From: Siphlonurus alternatus
Taxonomy: Eukaryota; Arthropoda; Insecta; Ephemeroptera; Siphlonuridae
DNA: 64,000 bases
Direction: 5' to 3'
Assembly: GCA_949825025.1 (NCBI GenBank)
Contig: OX463781.1
Location: 4,753,370-4,817,369, forward strand
Position numbers and translations under genes: made by a program. Positions 21,373 through 32,855 of the stretch are shown piece by piece. Within the stretch, counting starts at the first letter, position 1. Each line of letters begins with the position of its first letter. The notes under the pieces were generated by a model that worked only from the letters and a program-made list of their open reading frames with translations, made no database searches and was not told the DNA's origin.

Positions 21373-22431
21373 TAATAATTTTTAGTATTATTGATTTAAA
21401 TTAATATTCTTTGTTCATCTCAGGAATTTGTTATTTCTGTTACACTGTAATTACTATACTCTCTACTGTATAAAATAATTATACTGGCACAAATAAAAAA
21501 GAATTTCAAAATATATATTGGTTAATTTGTGTTTTTTTTTTCTTCAAATTTTAAACTTTTTTTTTATTATTTTTAACTTAATATCATTTTCATATTTTTT
21601 AACAGTATATTTTACTATGCATATTTAATGTTATAGTTATTCTATTTTAATTAAGACTTTATTTTACTTTGAAGAATAAAATTCTGTTTTCATCAAACAG
21701 CACTGCAATTAAGCAAAATATAAGATTAATTTTTTTATCTTTAAAATTCTTTAAATGAATCGTTATAGCCAATGGAAATTATAATTGGATATTGAAATCA
21801 ATTGAATGACCTTACTTCACAAAGTGTACTGAAATATAGCATTAAAGATCACAGCATGGCGTGTGAGCATATTATAAATTAATACATGGTGAAACGCAAC
21901 CAACAAAATTTAATCAAGATTCTTGTTCATTCTGAGAAAGTGATATCATCAAAACTAAAAAATTATCCATAAAAATCATTAAATGTAATGAAAATACATG
22001 ATATAAAGAGAAAAATAATTAATTAAAAATTGTGTTGTTTGAAATTTTATAATAAGAAATTTAATTTGGCAACGAAAAAAGTAGTTCAAAATTGATTAGT
22101 TGCGATTCACATGTATGAATTAATATTATGCGCTCGGGAGGGTGATTACAATGAATGACCACCATTGATCGCGACAATTACCAAGCCGTGGACATAATAG
22201 CTACTACTTGAGGTGGCAGAGCACATTGTTCTCCTACTTGTTCCAACATGTCAAGTACATTGACGTCAATGAACAACCTGCATGACACTTCGAGTTAACA
22301 AATTATAAAGTTTCTTTCATTTTATTATGTCTGATATGATGTTATTTGATATTTTACTGTGTTACATTTCTAATATTTGCAATATAACAGAAAACACATC
22401 TTTTTAATATAAATAATGATTTTATACATAA
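21373..22431. other. Intergenic stretch, nothing recognised
   Basis: Very AT-rich DNA with poly-T runs; no exon, RNA gene or repeat family identified. Confidence 0.4.
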
Positions 22432-22612
22432 CGGGGGGCATTCACAAAGTACTTTAACCCCCACTTTAGCCTCGATTTTTATCCCTGGTACTAAACATGG
22501 TTCTAAACTAGAAGCTTAATATGGTTAGCCCCTGGTTTAGCACAATGTTTAGTACCAGGGATAAAAATTAAGGCTAAAGTGAGGGTTAAAGTGCTTTGTG
22601 AATGCCCCCCAA
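22432..22612. mobile_element. ACAAAGTACTTTAACCCCCAC palindromic MITE
   Basis: Left GGGGGGCATTCACAAAGTAC, right GTGCTTTGTGAATGCCCCCC; inner GATTTTTATCCCTGGTACTA and its inverse. Second copy at 39055-39222. Confidence 0.85.
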
Positions 22613-22743
22613 CATTTTACAATTTTATTCCATTCATGCTTTTTTATAGTGTTATTTCGTGTCAATGCCTCCATACAAATACTATGGTAGCTGGTGTTTT
22701 TTTTTTTGTTTAGGTATTAAGAAGACACGCTACGGTGCTCATT

Positions 22744-22976
22744 TAGCAATAAAGGCGGATTCACATGGCGATTTTCAGCCTGCGACGCAAAACGAATAAT
22801 GCGCACTTGCTGTAACATCCAGTGGCGGCCATATTTGGCGATAAAAAAATAGCATCGTAATTTAACGCGATATTCGCCGCCGCAATGGCTAATTCGCTTC
22901 TGCATATGATTTCACAGCGCGTGTGACAAAATCGCGTCGCATCGCCGTTGTCGCCATCTGAATCCGCCTTAATGGA
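22744..22976. mobile_element. AAAGGCGGATTCACATGGCG MITE
   Basis: Left AATAAAGGCGGATTCACATG, right CTGAATCCGCCTTAA with an intact TTAA on the right only; inner AGCCTGCGACGCAAAACG and GTCGCATCGCCGTTG. Confidence 0.78.
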
Positions 22977-23303
22977 GAAACTGCATGCCTTTTTTTATTG
23001 AATATTTTGATGGAATTCCTAAAATTTTCAAGTTAATTTTAAAAATTTATTTCTCTAAGAAATTTAAAAATGATCGAGAGTCATTCAATAAATATTCCCA
23101 TAATATGTCTGCGTGTTAAGGTCTTACAAGGACTATATATACTATATACTGGTATACATTATATATAGTCATTGAAGGTCTTATATTCAAAGCTGAAATA
23201 ACAAAACTTCATGTAGGTTAATAGGCATCAACTGAAGTTTCTAGTGAAGAAATGATACCTCTGTATATTATCCAGTGATATAATTTAATTATAAAGTAAT
23301 TAT

Positions 23304-23361
23304 TTTATTTAAAAACTAACAAATAAATTAAAACATTTCAACAATATTACATATTCATTTG
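23304..23361 (-). other. 3' UTR start and candidate polyA signal of copy B
   Basis: Downstream of the copy B stop codon on the minus strand. TTTATT at 23304-23309 reads AATAAA on the coding strand, about 53 bases past the stop. Whether it is used is unknown. Confidence 0.4.
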
Positions 23362-23519
23362 TCATACACGATTCAAAGAGAATCTTATCAGCCATCTGAA
23401 GGTCCACAACAGCGCCAGTAGCGGCGAGAGGACGAAGCTGCAGGTGGAGGAGGCGCTGGCCTCGCTGCTCGGGGGATGGAGGGTGCCCCGGTCCCCCGAC
23501 CCGGACCGCAGCTTCATGT
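23362..23519 (-). CDS. DIP-family protein, copy B, last exon (GPI-anchor signal)
   Basis: Follows a GTGTCCAG acceptor and reads MKLRSGSGDRGTLHPPSS, EASASSTCSF, VLSPLLALLWTFRWL, then IRFSLNRV to TGA. The first 131 bases match copy A with four changes. The end differs: A stops after WLL, B continues eight residues, adding two Arg after the hydrophobic tail. GPI signals usually end in the hydrophobic run, so this tail may weaken anchoring or be tolerated; that is inference. About 40 bp of intron just upstream of the acceptor is also shared with copy A. Confidence 0.88.
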
Positions 23520-24524
23520 CTGGACACAACAAAACCACCGTCACACACCTGGACAGGTGCATGATCCTGGGTCCAAATACAAAATATTTTGGCTCCAATT
23601 AAAAAGGGTTAAATAATAATAATAATAGGGTACAACCTTTTAAACGCCATACTATAGGGGGCAAAGAAAGGACCTTATCACTACAAAAAATCGGTATTGA
23701 AACCCTCCATGCTTTTAAGTCTTTTAACATTTACTGAACGTTTAAAATATTTAGAAAAATAGCTAAATGTCTTTGCTATTTAATCACTGTTTTTACCATC
23801 TAAAAACTAACGTTTTAAACATTAGATTTTTGTTAATAGAAATAGCATTCAGAAATTGCATGTTAATAGCATTTAGCAGTATTATATGCGGAATAGATCA
23901 TTACATATTTAAGGGGTCAACTCTTGAGGGTCATTATTCTTACTTAATTAATTAAACTCAATGCTAAATCCTTAGTCCTCACAGTTTTTGACACATTTTG
24001 TTATCAATATTTGTATACTTTTAAAAAATGACCCCTGTTAGACTCCAAGGGTTGACCCTTAAAATGCCTAAATAAGAGCTCCAAAGCTAATTAAGGACAT
24101 TGCTAATGCCAATTTTGCAATTTTTCACGAAAAAAAATTTCAGGGTCTTTTGACTCTTAAGAGTCAAAGGGTTGCAAATTTAAGGATCACCATTAGAACC
24201 GCCACCAAATTTTACCCTAGGGTCGAAATTTATATAACATTGTATTGAAAGGAACCCTTGTCATTTCGTCATAGCTCTTATTTATTTTATATACCTCAAT
24301 AATACTCTTCCTATAAGAAAAAATTAGCAGTGCAGTGGTAAGGGTATGATCGAAAGTGATTACCAAAGTTAAGATGGTGAGTAGTTAGATTGGTGATCAA
24401 TTCTTACATCAGGTATGAAGACACTAAACAATAAAAGCATTGAGAAGCTAAACACTTTTGGTGATGCAAAAGTGATTGTGGAGATTCTCAATGCCTTTGG
24501 TATTTAGTTGTTTTTGCAGTATAC
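23520..24524. other. Intron 8 of copy B, proximal part
   Basis: A weak hairpin at about 24405-24515 pairs AAACAATAAAAGCATTGAGAA with TTCTCAATGCCTTTGG...TAGTTGTTT. From 23900 to 24200 AAGGGTCAAC/GTTGACCC-type motifs recur loosely. No exon or RNA gene seen. Confidence 0.4.
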
Positions 24525-24620
24525 TAAACCAACCCTTGTCCATTCGGCTGGTATCGGACCAATCAGTTCCTTCGTTACAAACTTCCAACCAGTCAGCGAG
24601 GACGTTACAAACATGATGAA
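24525..24620. repeat. Low-copy repeat (CCTTCGTTACAAAC)
   Basis: Resembles 20330-20430: CAGTTCCTTCGTTACAAAC, CCAACCAGTCAGCGAGG and CGTTACAAACATGA. Confidence 0.45.
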
Positions 24621-25216
24621 AAACTAATTAAATTTGACGCGTATTGTAGGTAGCTTTTTTTTTTTTTTTTTAATGACCACAAAACTTCAAAAGTTACAAC
24701 CAAATGTTATTATTTTTCTATTCATTTTCATCATACTATAAAATACATCTCATTGTACGGAGTGGTCACAAATCCTTACCACCAACTTTAACAACTTTTT
24801 TTTTTTATTATTATTTTTTATGCGGGAAGATGAAAAGATAGTTTAAGCGATAACAGCATTATAATAACTTTACAGCAATCCTCGTTGCTTACAAGCATGG
24901 GATACTATATAAAAATGAACCTTATTGACTAGTCAAAAGTTCAATGACAAGCTCGTACAGTGGTAAGTTTTACATCTCATTCAGACTCTGGATAATGTGG
25001 TTTCTGTGGTAGTGTTTGAGAGGCAGGCTTACAAGCAAACACATTACACATATAGCAGTATATAGCCACTTTTCTAAATTAAAATGTTTTGTTTAACAGC
25101 AAAATGAAAAGCGTTTGGTTACGATTTATACGTGCTCTAATGAATCTGATTTTAAAAATTGAATTATTTTCAAAATTTTGATCAAATTTTACTATTTTTT
25201 TTTTAATAAAACGTGA

Positions 25217-25342
25217 TGTACACTCGTCGCCTAGGAAAATTTCTAACTTGCAATCATGTGAATAGCCATTCTCTGTGTTATTCTTACGGTGGTGATTAAC
25301 AAAAGGTCGCAAAAGGAAATTTTCTGATGCGACGACTGTACA
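25217..25342. mobile_element. ACTCGTCGCC family MITE
   Basis: Left TGTACACTCGTCGCC, right GCGACGACTGTACA, inner ATTCTTACGGTGGTGATTAA. Confidence 0.8.
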
Positions 25343-25391
25343 CTTTGCTTAACAAAAGATTAACATTAATAAATTAAACAACTCTTTGTTG

Positions 25392-26587
25392 TTAAAGGTG
25401 TGCTGAAGGGAACACTTTTTTAATATCATCTTATCAACAAAAATAAGACCGATTCACTGGTAATAATCATTTTCTTGTTCAGGCCCCTGAATTTGAATTC
25501 CAGTGACCAACGGCTAAAAAGCGAAGTTGTGACGTATCGGTCTGGTCACACGCGATGTTCAGTAGCAATTTTATGGCGAGATGAGAGCAGAAGCGGCGAT
25601 ACCGGATGTTGGCTGTCATTAAAATAACCACAAATTTTCAACGTCTATGAGAAATCATCTTTCGTCTTTTTCAACGATTGGGAAGAAATCACAATTCAAT
25701 TCCCTATCTAGCGTTACAAAAATTATTTTTCTGTGATGATTAGAACAATTTATAGTAAAGTGCAATTGCATGAAAATGCATTAATGCAATTCTCAATCTC
25801 AGCTAATATGCATCGCACAAGAATGAAATTTATACTAATCGATTGGAAATTTTATCATCAGTTACGCACTATCATTAAAAATTACGAAAATTGATAATTA
25901 ACAAAAGTTGATATTTTGTATTTATTAAATTTATTTTATTGACATCAGTTAGATTTATGATTTACGGTGAAGCGCGGCGACTCCGGCGACGGCTACCATC
26001 ACCATCGCCACTCCAATTTTTTTCCCATATTACTACATTCATGGCAATAAAATAAAAATATAAAATTTTATCTTTTGTTAATTATCAATTTTCGTAATTT
26101 TTAATGATAGTGCGTAACTGATGATAAAATTTCCAATCGATTAGTATAAATTTCATTCTTGTGCGATGCATATTAGCTGAGATTGAGAATTGCATTAATG
26201 CATTTTCATGCAATTGCACTTTACTATAAATTGTTCTAATCATCACAGAAAAATAATTTTTGTACCGCTAGATAGGGAATTGAATTGTGATTTCTTCCCA
26301 ATCGTTGAAAAAGACGAAAGATGATTTCTCATAGACGTTGAAAATTTGTGGTTATTTTAATGACAGCCAACATCCGGTATCGCCGCATCTGCTCTCATCT
26401 CGCCATAAAATTGCTACTGAACATCGCGTGTGACCAGACCGATACGTCACAACTTCACTTTTTAGCCGTTGGTCACTGGAATTCAAATTTAGGGGCCTGA
26501 ACAAGAAAATGATTATTACCAGTGAATCGGTCTTATTTTTGTTGATAAGATGATATTAAAAAAGTGTTCCCTTCAGCACACCTTTAA
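25392..26587. mobile_element. 1.2-kb near-perfect TTAA hairpin element
   Basis: Left end TTAAAGGTGTGCTGAAGGG, right end CCCTTCAGCACACCTTTAA. The two arms, each about 550 bp (roughly 25392-25945 and 26035-26587), are reverse complements with only a handful of mismatches by eye. The loop of about 90 bp holds a GC-rich core (GCGCGGCGACTCCGGCGACG). It carries no coding capacity. Arm identity far exceeds that of the other hairpin MITEs here, suggesting recent formation. It lies in intron 8 of copy B. Confidence 0.9.
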
Positions 26588-26971
26588 GGAATGTATACAT
26601 GCAATGGAGAATGAAATCAATTTGTTATAATATATTTCAAAAATTAGGTCAATCATCAAATTGTAAATTAAAACAGTCAAAAAATTTGAATCACAATTTG
26701 AACATACAAAAGGTACGATTCATGAAGAAACAGAGTTTTCACTAAGAACGGTTATCGTCAGAATATAATTTAATGACACTACCCGTGGTTAGTGATAAAC
26801 CTGGTTATGTTTCATAAATAGCACCTTCGTGAATAACGCTAAATATTTCCATACATTGCAAATTAATTCATGGTAAAAAAAAAGTGAATAAAAACAGGTA
26901 AAGGATTCACACTTCACTAAAATATTCTCATTAAAATCAAATTTTATATAATTCAGTTTCTTTGTTCTTAC

Positions 26972-27055
26972 CTGTCTCCCTGGTTGACTCGAGCTTGTCC
27001 GTGATTTCGTTGGTCTCGTGAGCCCCGCCCCTTTCTTTCTTCCTCTGCCTCCTCT
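26972..27055 (-). CDS. DIP-family protein, copy B, exon 8 (charged linker)
   Basis: 84 bp on the minus strand, GTGTCCACAG acceptor and GTAAGA donor, phase 1 at both ends. Encodes ERRQRKKERGGAHETN then EITDKLESTRET. Copy A has Val for Asp and Ala for Thr. The intron before it (27056-27210) is only 155 bp, against 1237 bp in copy A; both share their last 25 bp before the acceptor almost exactly. Confidence 0.83.
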
Positions 27056-27210
27056 CTGTGGACACATCAGTTGATTTGGTAATTTGGTAAAGTGATGAAG
27101 TGAAACATTTGATAACATCATACAATGAGAAATTTTAGACAATCATTCAAATGTTATTTTATCCCATCCATTACTAGGAGGTTGGTAGGTGAAAAATAAG
27201 GGTCACTGAC

Positions 27211-27279
27211 CTTTCTCTGTAGGGGTGGGCTCCACGCTGGTGACGGGGGACCTGTTGGTAGTCGAGGGGTGAGGGACGG
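27211..27279 (-). CDS. DIP-family protein, copy B, exon 7 (linker)
   Basis: 69 bp, CTACAG acceptor and GTCAGT donor, phase 1. Encodes the same Pro/Ser/Thr-rich linker as copy A (VPHPSTTNRSPVTSVEPTPT, EK) with two synonymous base changes. Confidence 0.88.
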
Positions 27280-28783
27280 CTGTAGGAGAGCACACATAAC
27301 ACAAAATCAGATGAGGATATAGAAAGCTATATTATATAAAATAAAAATTCATAATTTATTTTATAGATACAATTTAATGTCATAGTCAGATATTTAATTA
27401 AAAATTTATTTTTTCGACATGAATAAGTTGATTGCAGATAGAAAATTGCATTCCTCTTTTTCATATTTATAAAATTGATTATGTTTTTGTAAAATAGCAT
27501 ATTATTACATGAGCTGTTACAAAAAATAACATTTTTTTTTAGACTTTTGAAATAAAATTATAATTTCCTAGAAAATATAATGTTTCCATTTAGAACATTT
27601 ACTGAGAAATTTAATAACATGTTCATAGATGAAATTGGAATGGTAATGGATTGCATATCTTTTTGACTGATAACAATAGGTAAAAAATGATGAATAGGAA
27701 GCGTGTAGTAGACACTCATTACAAAACAGACATGTGTCAGACTGTTTGAAACGTACGTTGAAATTAAAAAAAAAAACATCATAATGGTTTTCCTCACTAC
27801 TTATTATTACTGGGAAAAAAAAAAACATTGTCAATCTTTAAAATTCAAATTTATTGACTGTATAACAAATTTTATTTTACACCCCACTCTATGGCTCCTA
27901 GCATCCAAAGTTCAGATGAACTGTCGCCAGGGTATGCCTGCCTGTATTAAATTTACAAGATGGCTGCCGCGCGCATGTCGAATCTATGAGTATAATGTAA
28001 GTATCTATAATACTTACAATAATATATAAAAGGAAGCGTGTGTGATAATTTTATGATTTTTATGTTTCTTTCACTTTCATAACATTCAAGGCTATTAGTA
28101 AGTATTACATATTTAAATGTATAAAGATTTCAATAGATTCATTAAAAATTAAAGAAAATATGAAAAATTCTTGAAGAATCTGACAACGTAGTGTAGAATA
28201 ACATCGAGTTAGTAGAAACATGTGTAGATGAGTTTGTCACTTTAATCCTTTTTTAACGAAAAAAAAAATTGAATTCAGTATTCCTGATTCAGGTATTTTT
28301 AGCACAAGTTTGTTGTAAAAACAGGAGAAAATTGCAACATAAAATAATTTCTAAATATGTAGGCATTTGATGCCTCAATGATGCTAGTTAAATTAATTTA
28401 ACTAATAACACTATCGTACAAGATTATAGAAAAAATGAAAAATCTTTTGTTTTGTTACAGTTCTGAAATGTATTAAATTTGAAGTAAAATTTAATATTTT
28501 GTATAGTTTGAATGGTATACAAAATTCATTAATTTATTTATGGCTGAGTTCATTTCTACAGAACTCATTACGTTACAAAGAATAAAAACACTGAATGTAG
28601 CATACGATTACATTACTGTATAATATTATATCATTTCTAAAGATTCTATTGAAAACCATATAGAATGTTTATTATGTAAAATATATATTACGTTCAATGC
28701 AGCCATGATACGATTAATTGGAGCATAATAATTTACAAACATATTCATTAAAAGAGAATACATGCAGAGACATGCAAACTCAC
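27280..28783. other. Intron 6 of copy B, nothing recognised
   Basis: 1.5 kb of AT-rich intron, against 3.6 kb in copy A. No repeat family, RNA gene or extra exon could be supported. Confidence 0.45.
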
Positions 28784-28933
28784 GGTAGATCTTGATGGTT
28801 CCGTCCGTGTCCCCCAGCGAGTTCTTGGAGACGCACTTGTAAGATCCGAAGTCATCTGGACCAACGCTCCTGATGGTCAGCTTCATGTGGACCTTGTATG
28901 CGTTGTCCAGAAACACCGGCTCGTACTTCTCTC
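28784..28933 (-). CDS. DIP-family protein, copy B, exon 6 (end of Ig3)
   Basis: 150 bp, TTCCAG acceptor and GTGAGT donor, phase 1. Encodes GEKYEPVFLDNAYKVHMKL, TIRSVGPDDFGSYKCVSKNS and LGDTDGTIKIY, carrying the second cysteine of Ig3. Differs from copy A by one synonymous change near the start and four changes in the last eight bases. Confidence 0.93.
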
Positions 28934-29007
28934 CTGGAATCAATATGGATATTTTTTTTTAATCAAACCACAATTGGTTATACTTATAATTACCAATTAC
29001 TTAAAAA

Positions 29008-29158
29008 GTTTGAAACCCCGAACCTTCCGAAACCCTAACTTGAGCGTTTCACGGGCTTTTCTAGAACGCGGGCGGCCACGGCCTTGCAATACCTCAAGAC
29101 ATTTGCCTGCGACTGAGGGAAACGTGGAAACCTCAGCCAGGAAGGATCAACATGGATA
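29008..29158 (-). mobile_element. 5S-SINE 3' part, truncated
   Basis: On the minus strand the order is AGGTTTCCACGTTTCCCTC, AGTCGCAGGCAAATG, GAAAAGCCCGTGAAACGCTC and GGAAGGTTCGGGGTTTC, matching the body and tail of the 5S-headed SINE at 51350-51705. The 5S-like head is missing. Confidence 0.7.
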
Positions 29159-29162
29159 ATCG

Positions 29163-29270
29163 ATCTCAATTTTTTATTTGCGGAAATAGATAAAGAGTAC
29201 CAAATTATGCAACTCTGATATTTTTTTTTTCAGATTTTATAGTCAGGCAACTGTTTAAAAAAATAATAAA
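29163..29270. mobile_element. GAAATGGATAGAGGG family MITE, left part
   Basis: TTTTTTATTTGCGGAAATAG, AGAGTACCAAATTATGC and TTTTTTTTTCAGATTTTATAG match the left arm of the family; the right arm is absent. Confidence 0.55.
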
Positions 29271-29290
29271 ATACGTGAGGCGTCACTTCT

Positions 29291-29700
29291 TTAAGGTAGA
29301 GATGATGTCGATCAGCTGTTTTTTTTAGCTCCATTTGATTAGCATGTAAACCTTAGCAAATTCACAAAAATTCTGAAAAATTTTTGAGAGGCAGATATTA
29401 GTGCCTACAAGCCATAGAAAAATTTCAAAACAATTTAACGAGCAGGTTTTTTTAAATTTATTTATTCAATTTTCAGCATAGGGTTTTTCCATGGAGAGAC
29501 AAACTATAAAAACGTAATTTAAAAAAATCAGCTCGCTTAATTGTTTTGAAACTTTTTTTATGGCTTTTAGGCATTTATTTTAATTTTAGGCCTATAAAAA
29601 AATAAGAATTTTTGTGAATTTGCTAATGTTTACATGTTAATCAAATGAAGCTTAAAAAAAAACAGCTGATCGACGTTACCTCTACCTTAATTTGTACGTG
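29291..29700. mobile_element. TTAA-flanked hairpin MITE (AAGGTAGAGAT)
   Basis: Left TTAAGGTAGAGATGATGTCG, right CGACGTTACCTCTACCTTAA, both followed inward by the CAGCTG-containing ATCAGCTG/CAGCTGAT and GATTAACATGTAAACCTTAGC-like arms. A second copy is at 35519-35893. Confidence 0.85.
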
Positions 29701-30076
29701 TACAAACTCACAACCCCTGTTTTCATTGACTTTGAGATTGGAAATTGACTCTTCAGCGTCGCGAGGACTATTTTTGTTTTTAACTTTTACGATATTATGC
29801 ACATAATTAAGTCATTATAGAAGATTATTAAATTTGCATTTTGATTTTATTATATGTTATAATTATTATAAAATAGATCATATTATAAAGCATGTATATA
29901 TTAATTTAATAAACTTAACCAGGACAAAGATGTATTGGAAAATATATGTAAGTAAGAATTTAATTAAAATTTAAGATATCATGCATGAAATTAGTTATTT
30001 AACAATATTGTTGCATTTATGCAAAACATGCAGTAAACTATAGCGTTATAATTTAATTATTCCATCATATCATATC

Positions 30077-30372
30077 CCCCGAGCATGGTGGTGCAGTGGT
30101 AACGCGTTTGACTCACAGTCAGAAGGTCGTGCGTTCGAATCCTACTGGGAGAGGTAAAAATATCGAGAGGTCTGAACCTTCGCTGTCTGGTTAGAGACGA
30201 GCCTCATGCATTTGGGAGGTATTAAGACCGTGCTCTGACACCGACCATCCTGACTTGGGGTTTTCATGGTTCCCTCTCATCTACATGGCTAATGCCGGCC
30301 GGGATAGTTCAATTAAGTCAGCCATGGTCTCACAGTCAGTGCAAATTCTATAGCACCATTCGATAAGACTCT
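30077..30372 (+). mobile_element. tRNA-derived SINE
   Basis: The head has an A box (TGGTGCAGTGG, 30089-30099) and a B box (GTTCGAATCC, 30133-30142) at tRNA-like spacing, followed by an unrelated body with CCGACCATCCTGACTTGGGG, TTTTCATGGTTCCCTC and GCTAATGCCGGCCGGGATA. It lacks a 3' acceptor stem, so it is a SINE and not a tRNA gene. In intron 5 of copy B. Confidence 0.8.
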
Positions 30373-30878
30373 ACATAATATATAATATATTGACTAGACA
30401 AAATTACCAAAAAAAATGCTCAACTTGTAATAAGTAGCTATGTAAAAACTTTAAAAAAAAATAACGTGGACCATTATAATTATTATTATTTTTTTTTCAA
30501 CTTCTAAATTTCAGGATATAATACATTAGGGTTTCGGAAGGTTCGGGGTGTCAAAGTAGTATATAATTAGTATAATTAGAAGTATTCAATAAGGTTTGAT
30601 TAAAAAAAGAAAAAATAAAATAAATTTCAGGATACACAAAAATATTGTTGACACTTATTTTAATGTAAATGCTAACTTTTGATGCATTGTAGTGCTTCTT
30701 ATTGTTGTTAGATGGGCACCACATGAAATATGAAAAGGTCAATTTAGGCTCTAAGCCTGGTGGGATTGGCTCCCGACTTATCGTCTTACCAGCGATATTG
30801 TACAGCCATCACCACGCGGTCAGTTTAACCTTCTTGCCACGTGTCGAACAATGTGTCGAATTCGAATAGAGTGCCTGT

Positions 30879-30934
30879 TGTCGCCAAGGATGTTGTATAT
30901 AAATTGAGGTTTTGTATACAACATCCTTGGTTAT
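30879..30934. repeat. Short perfect hairpin
   Basis: CCAAGGATGTTGTATA and TATACAACATCCTTGG form a 16-bp perfect stem around a loop of about 24 bases. Origin unknown; no TTAA ends. Confidence 0.7.
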
Positions 30935-31040
30935 CGCACAGTTTTAACATACTAAATTTTAATGAGAGAAAGGAACATTTCTTATTTTTGAATGAAGTTC
31001 CAAAAACCCAATTCTTAATATTCTTGACCAATTGTTAATA

Positions 31041-31182
<142 letters not shown>

Positions 31183-31595
31183 CCAAGACTTCTGCAATAA
31201 GAGACTAGATAATTTAGTTTTGAAAATTAGATTTTTTGTGATCCTCTATAAGTAATTTTATTAAATACGGTATATTGTATGTAATTATGAGCATGTACCA
31301 TTGTTATATAAGTTTTTGAGAAGATTTGAGAAAATTTTGTCAACGATTTCTATAATAACGGATTTCTGCATCTTTCCTGATAGCTTACTGAAATGAAAAC
31401 CAGTGCCATAGAGGTATAACACATTTCTGCTCTGTAATTAAGTTACTGTACCTTGATATTTTGGTAACAAAACGTAGCGTTTATAAAATGTTAACTTTAT
31501 GACGAATTATGACACATCATGTCAAAATATATCTAATGCAAAGTTATTAAATTTATTCCTTGACAATTTAAGTGTTGTTCATATTTTACTGTTAC

Positions 31596-31733
31596 CTTGC
31601 GCGACGATCTCGCCAGTGTCCCTGGTCCAGTAGTTGATGGACTTGGGGTACGCCTCGGAGTGACACTCGAGCGTCATCTCCTGGCCCTCGTACGCGCCCA
31701 CCAGCTGGTTCTGGATCCAGATCATCGGCGGGA
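31596..31733 (-). CDS. DIP-family protein, copy B, exon 5 (start of Ig3)
   Basis: 138 bp, CAG acceptor and GTAACA donor, phase 1. Identical by eye to copy A, encoding FPPMIWIQNQLVGAYEGQ, MTLECHSEAYPKSINYW and TRDTGEIVAQ. Confidence 0.93.
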
Positions 31734-31790
31734 CTGCAAGCACCACACGTGAGTAGCCCCCTCCACGTGACTCTGCACGCTACTACTCAC

Positions 31791-31919
31791 AGTGCACGAT
31801 CAGCATGATGCGCTTGCTGAAAGAGGGCGGCACGCCGTTGCTGGCTATGCACAGGTAGGCGCCCATGTGCAGCCGGTTGACCCGCGAGATGTTGAACAGC
31901 GAGCCCTCCACGCTGGACG
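31791..31919 (-). CDS. DIP-family protein, copy B, exon 4 (end of Ig2)
   Basis: 129 bp, TTCCAG acceptor and GTGAGT donor, phase 1. Encodes VEGSLFNISRVNRLHMGAY, LCIASNG and VPPSFSKRIMLIVH. The Phe replaces Val of copy A in the usually conserved PPSVSKR stretch. Confidence 0.93.
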
Positions 31920-32020
31920 CTGGAACATACAAATAGACAAATTTAATATACAAAAGTACAAGTAAATTAACATTGAATGTTTGTTCATTTGCTAGACTTT
32001 GCATACGTTTTTGTAGGTGG

Positions 32021-32052
32021 GTGGCGTCTAGACCGGCGCCAGACGAGGTCAC
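32021..32052. other. Intronic block conserved with copy A
   Basis: Counterpart of 4199-4230 on the opposite strand, 26 of 32 positions the same. The next bases (32062-32074) are a poly-G run. Confidence 0.6.
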
Positions 32053-32061
32053 ATCCGGTGA

Positions 32062-32074
32062 GGGGGGGGGGGGG
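32062..32074. repeat. Poly-G run
   Basis: Near-unbroken G tract in the intron before exon 4 of copy B, followed by GGGAGGGGGG. Confidence 0.9.
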
Positions 32075-32080
32075 CGGGAG

Positions 32081-32855
32081 GGGGGTCAGTCAAGGGAGTT
32101 AAAATAAACCGTGCCAAATTGCGAATAAAATTTAGCCTGCAGCTTTACAAACAACTCGCTCTCATTATCTGCAACTAAAATATGTTATTAGAGTGCAGCA
32201 GACTGCATTATCTGATCGATGAATAAAGTTATTGGCAAACATTCATATATGCTACTGATATCTACTTTTAATACCTCCATTATTCTAAAAGTTTTATTTA
32301 AATGTTGATAATGCATAAACAAAAGTTATTTAAATAATCTAATATAATAAAATAGTCCACTCTAAGCTTAATTTACTTCCATATTTATTAATTTTTTTAC
32401 AATTGTTATAATCCTGATTGTTACTTTCACCATAGAATAATTAAATTGTTTAATCAGTGCATATTATATGTTTAATTTTTAACTTTTAAAATTGATCGAT
32501 TGATTCATTGATTGATAAATATATAATAGATGTAATTTTTATATTTTAAATCAAAGTCTTCTACTCGCAATGGTTGTAACAAACTATTGTTTATTTATAA
32601 TGATTGTAGCATGAAGCCTTTTTCATCGTTAAACATGGGACGACGTATGTAGTGCCTGATTTTGCCACCTGAGCAGAAAACTTAATGGCATTGTTGGCGC
32701 TAGTTAACAGTTTCAATTAACTTCGTAATTAAAAGTCATTTTCCATAATAAGATGTTAACATGTAAATCAACAACCGTCCCATTTTTTCCTTTCACGCGA
32801 CAGACATTGCACAACAATACTTTGTTTTAATACAGTAAAAAATGTTTTCACTCAC
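32081..32855. other. Intron 3 of copy B, nothing recognised
   Basis: AT-rich intron with no supported feature; copy A has a 2.3-kb intron here containing three MITEs and an AG repeat, none of which is present in B. Confidence 0.45.

Noticed and set aside
18657..23361. A third gene between the two copies
   Set aside because: Only MITEs and AT-rich DNA are present; no GC-rich, splice-bounded frame was found.
30077..30150. tRNA gene
   Set aside because: A and B boxes are present but no paired acceptor stem or plausible anticodon arm, and the body continues as a dispersed SINE.
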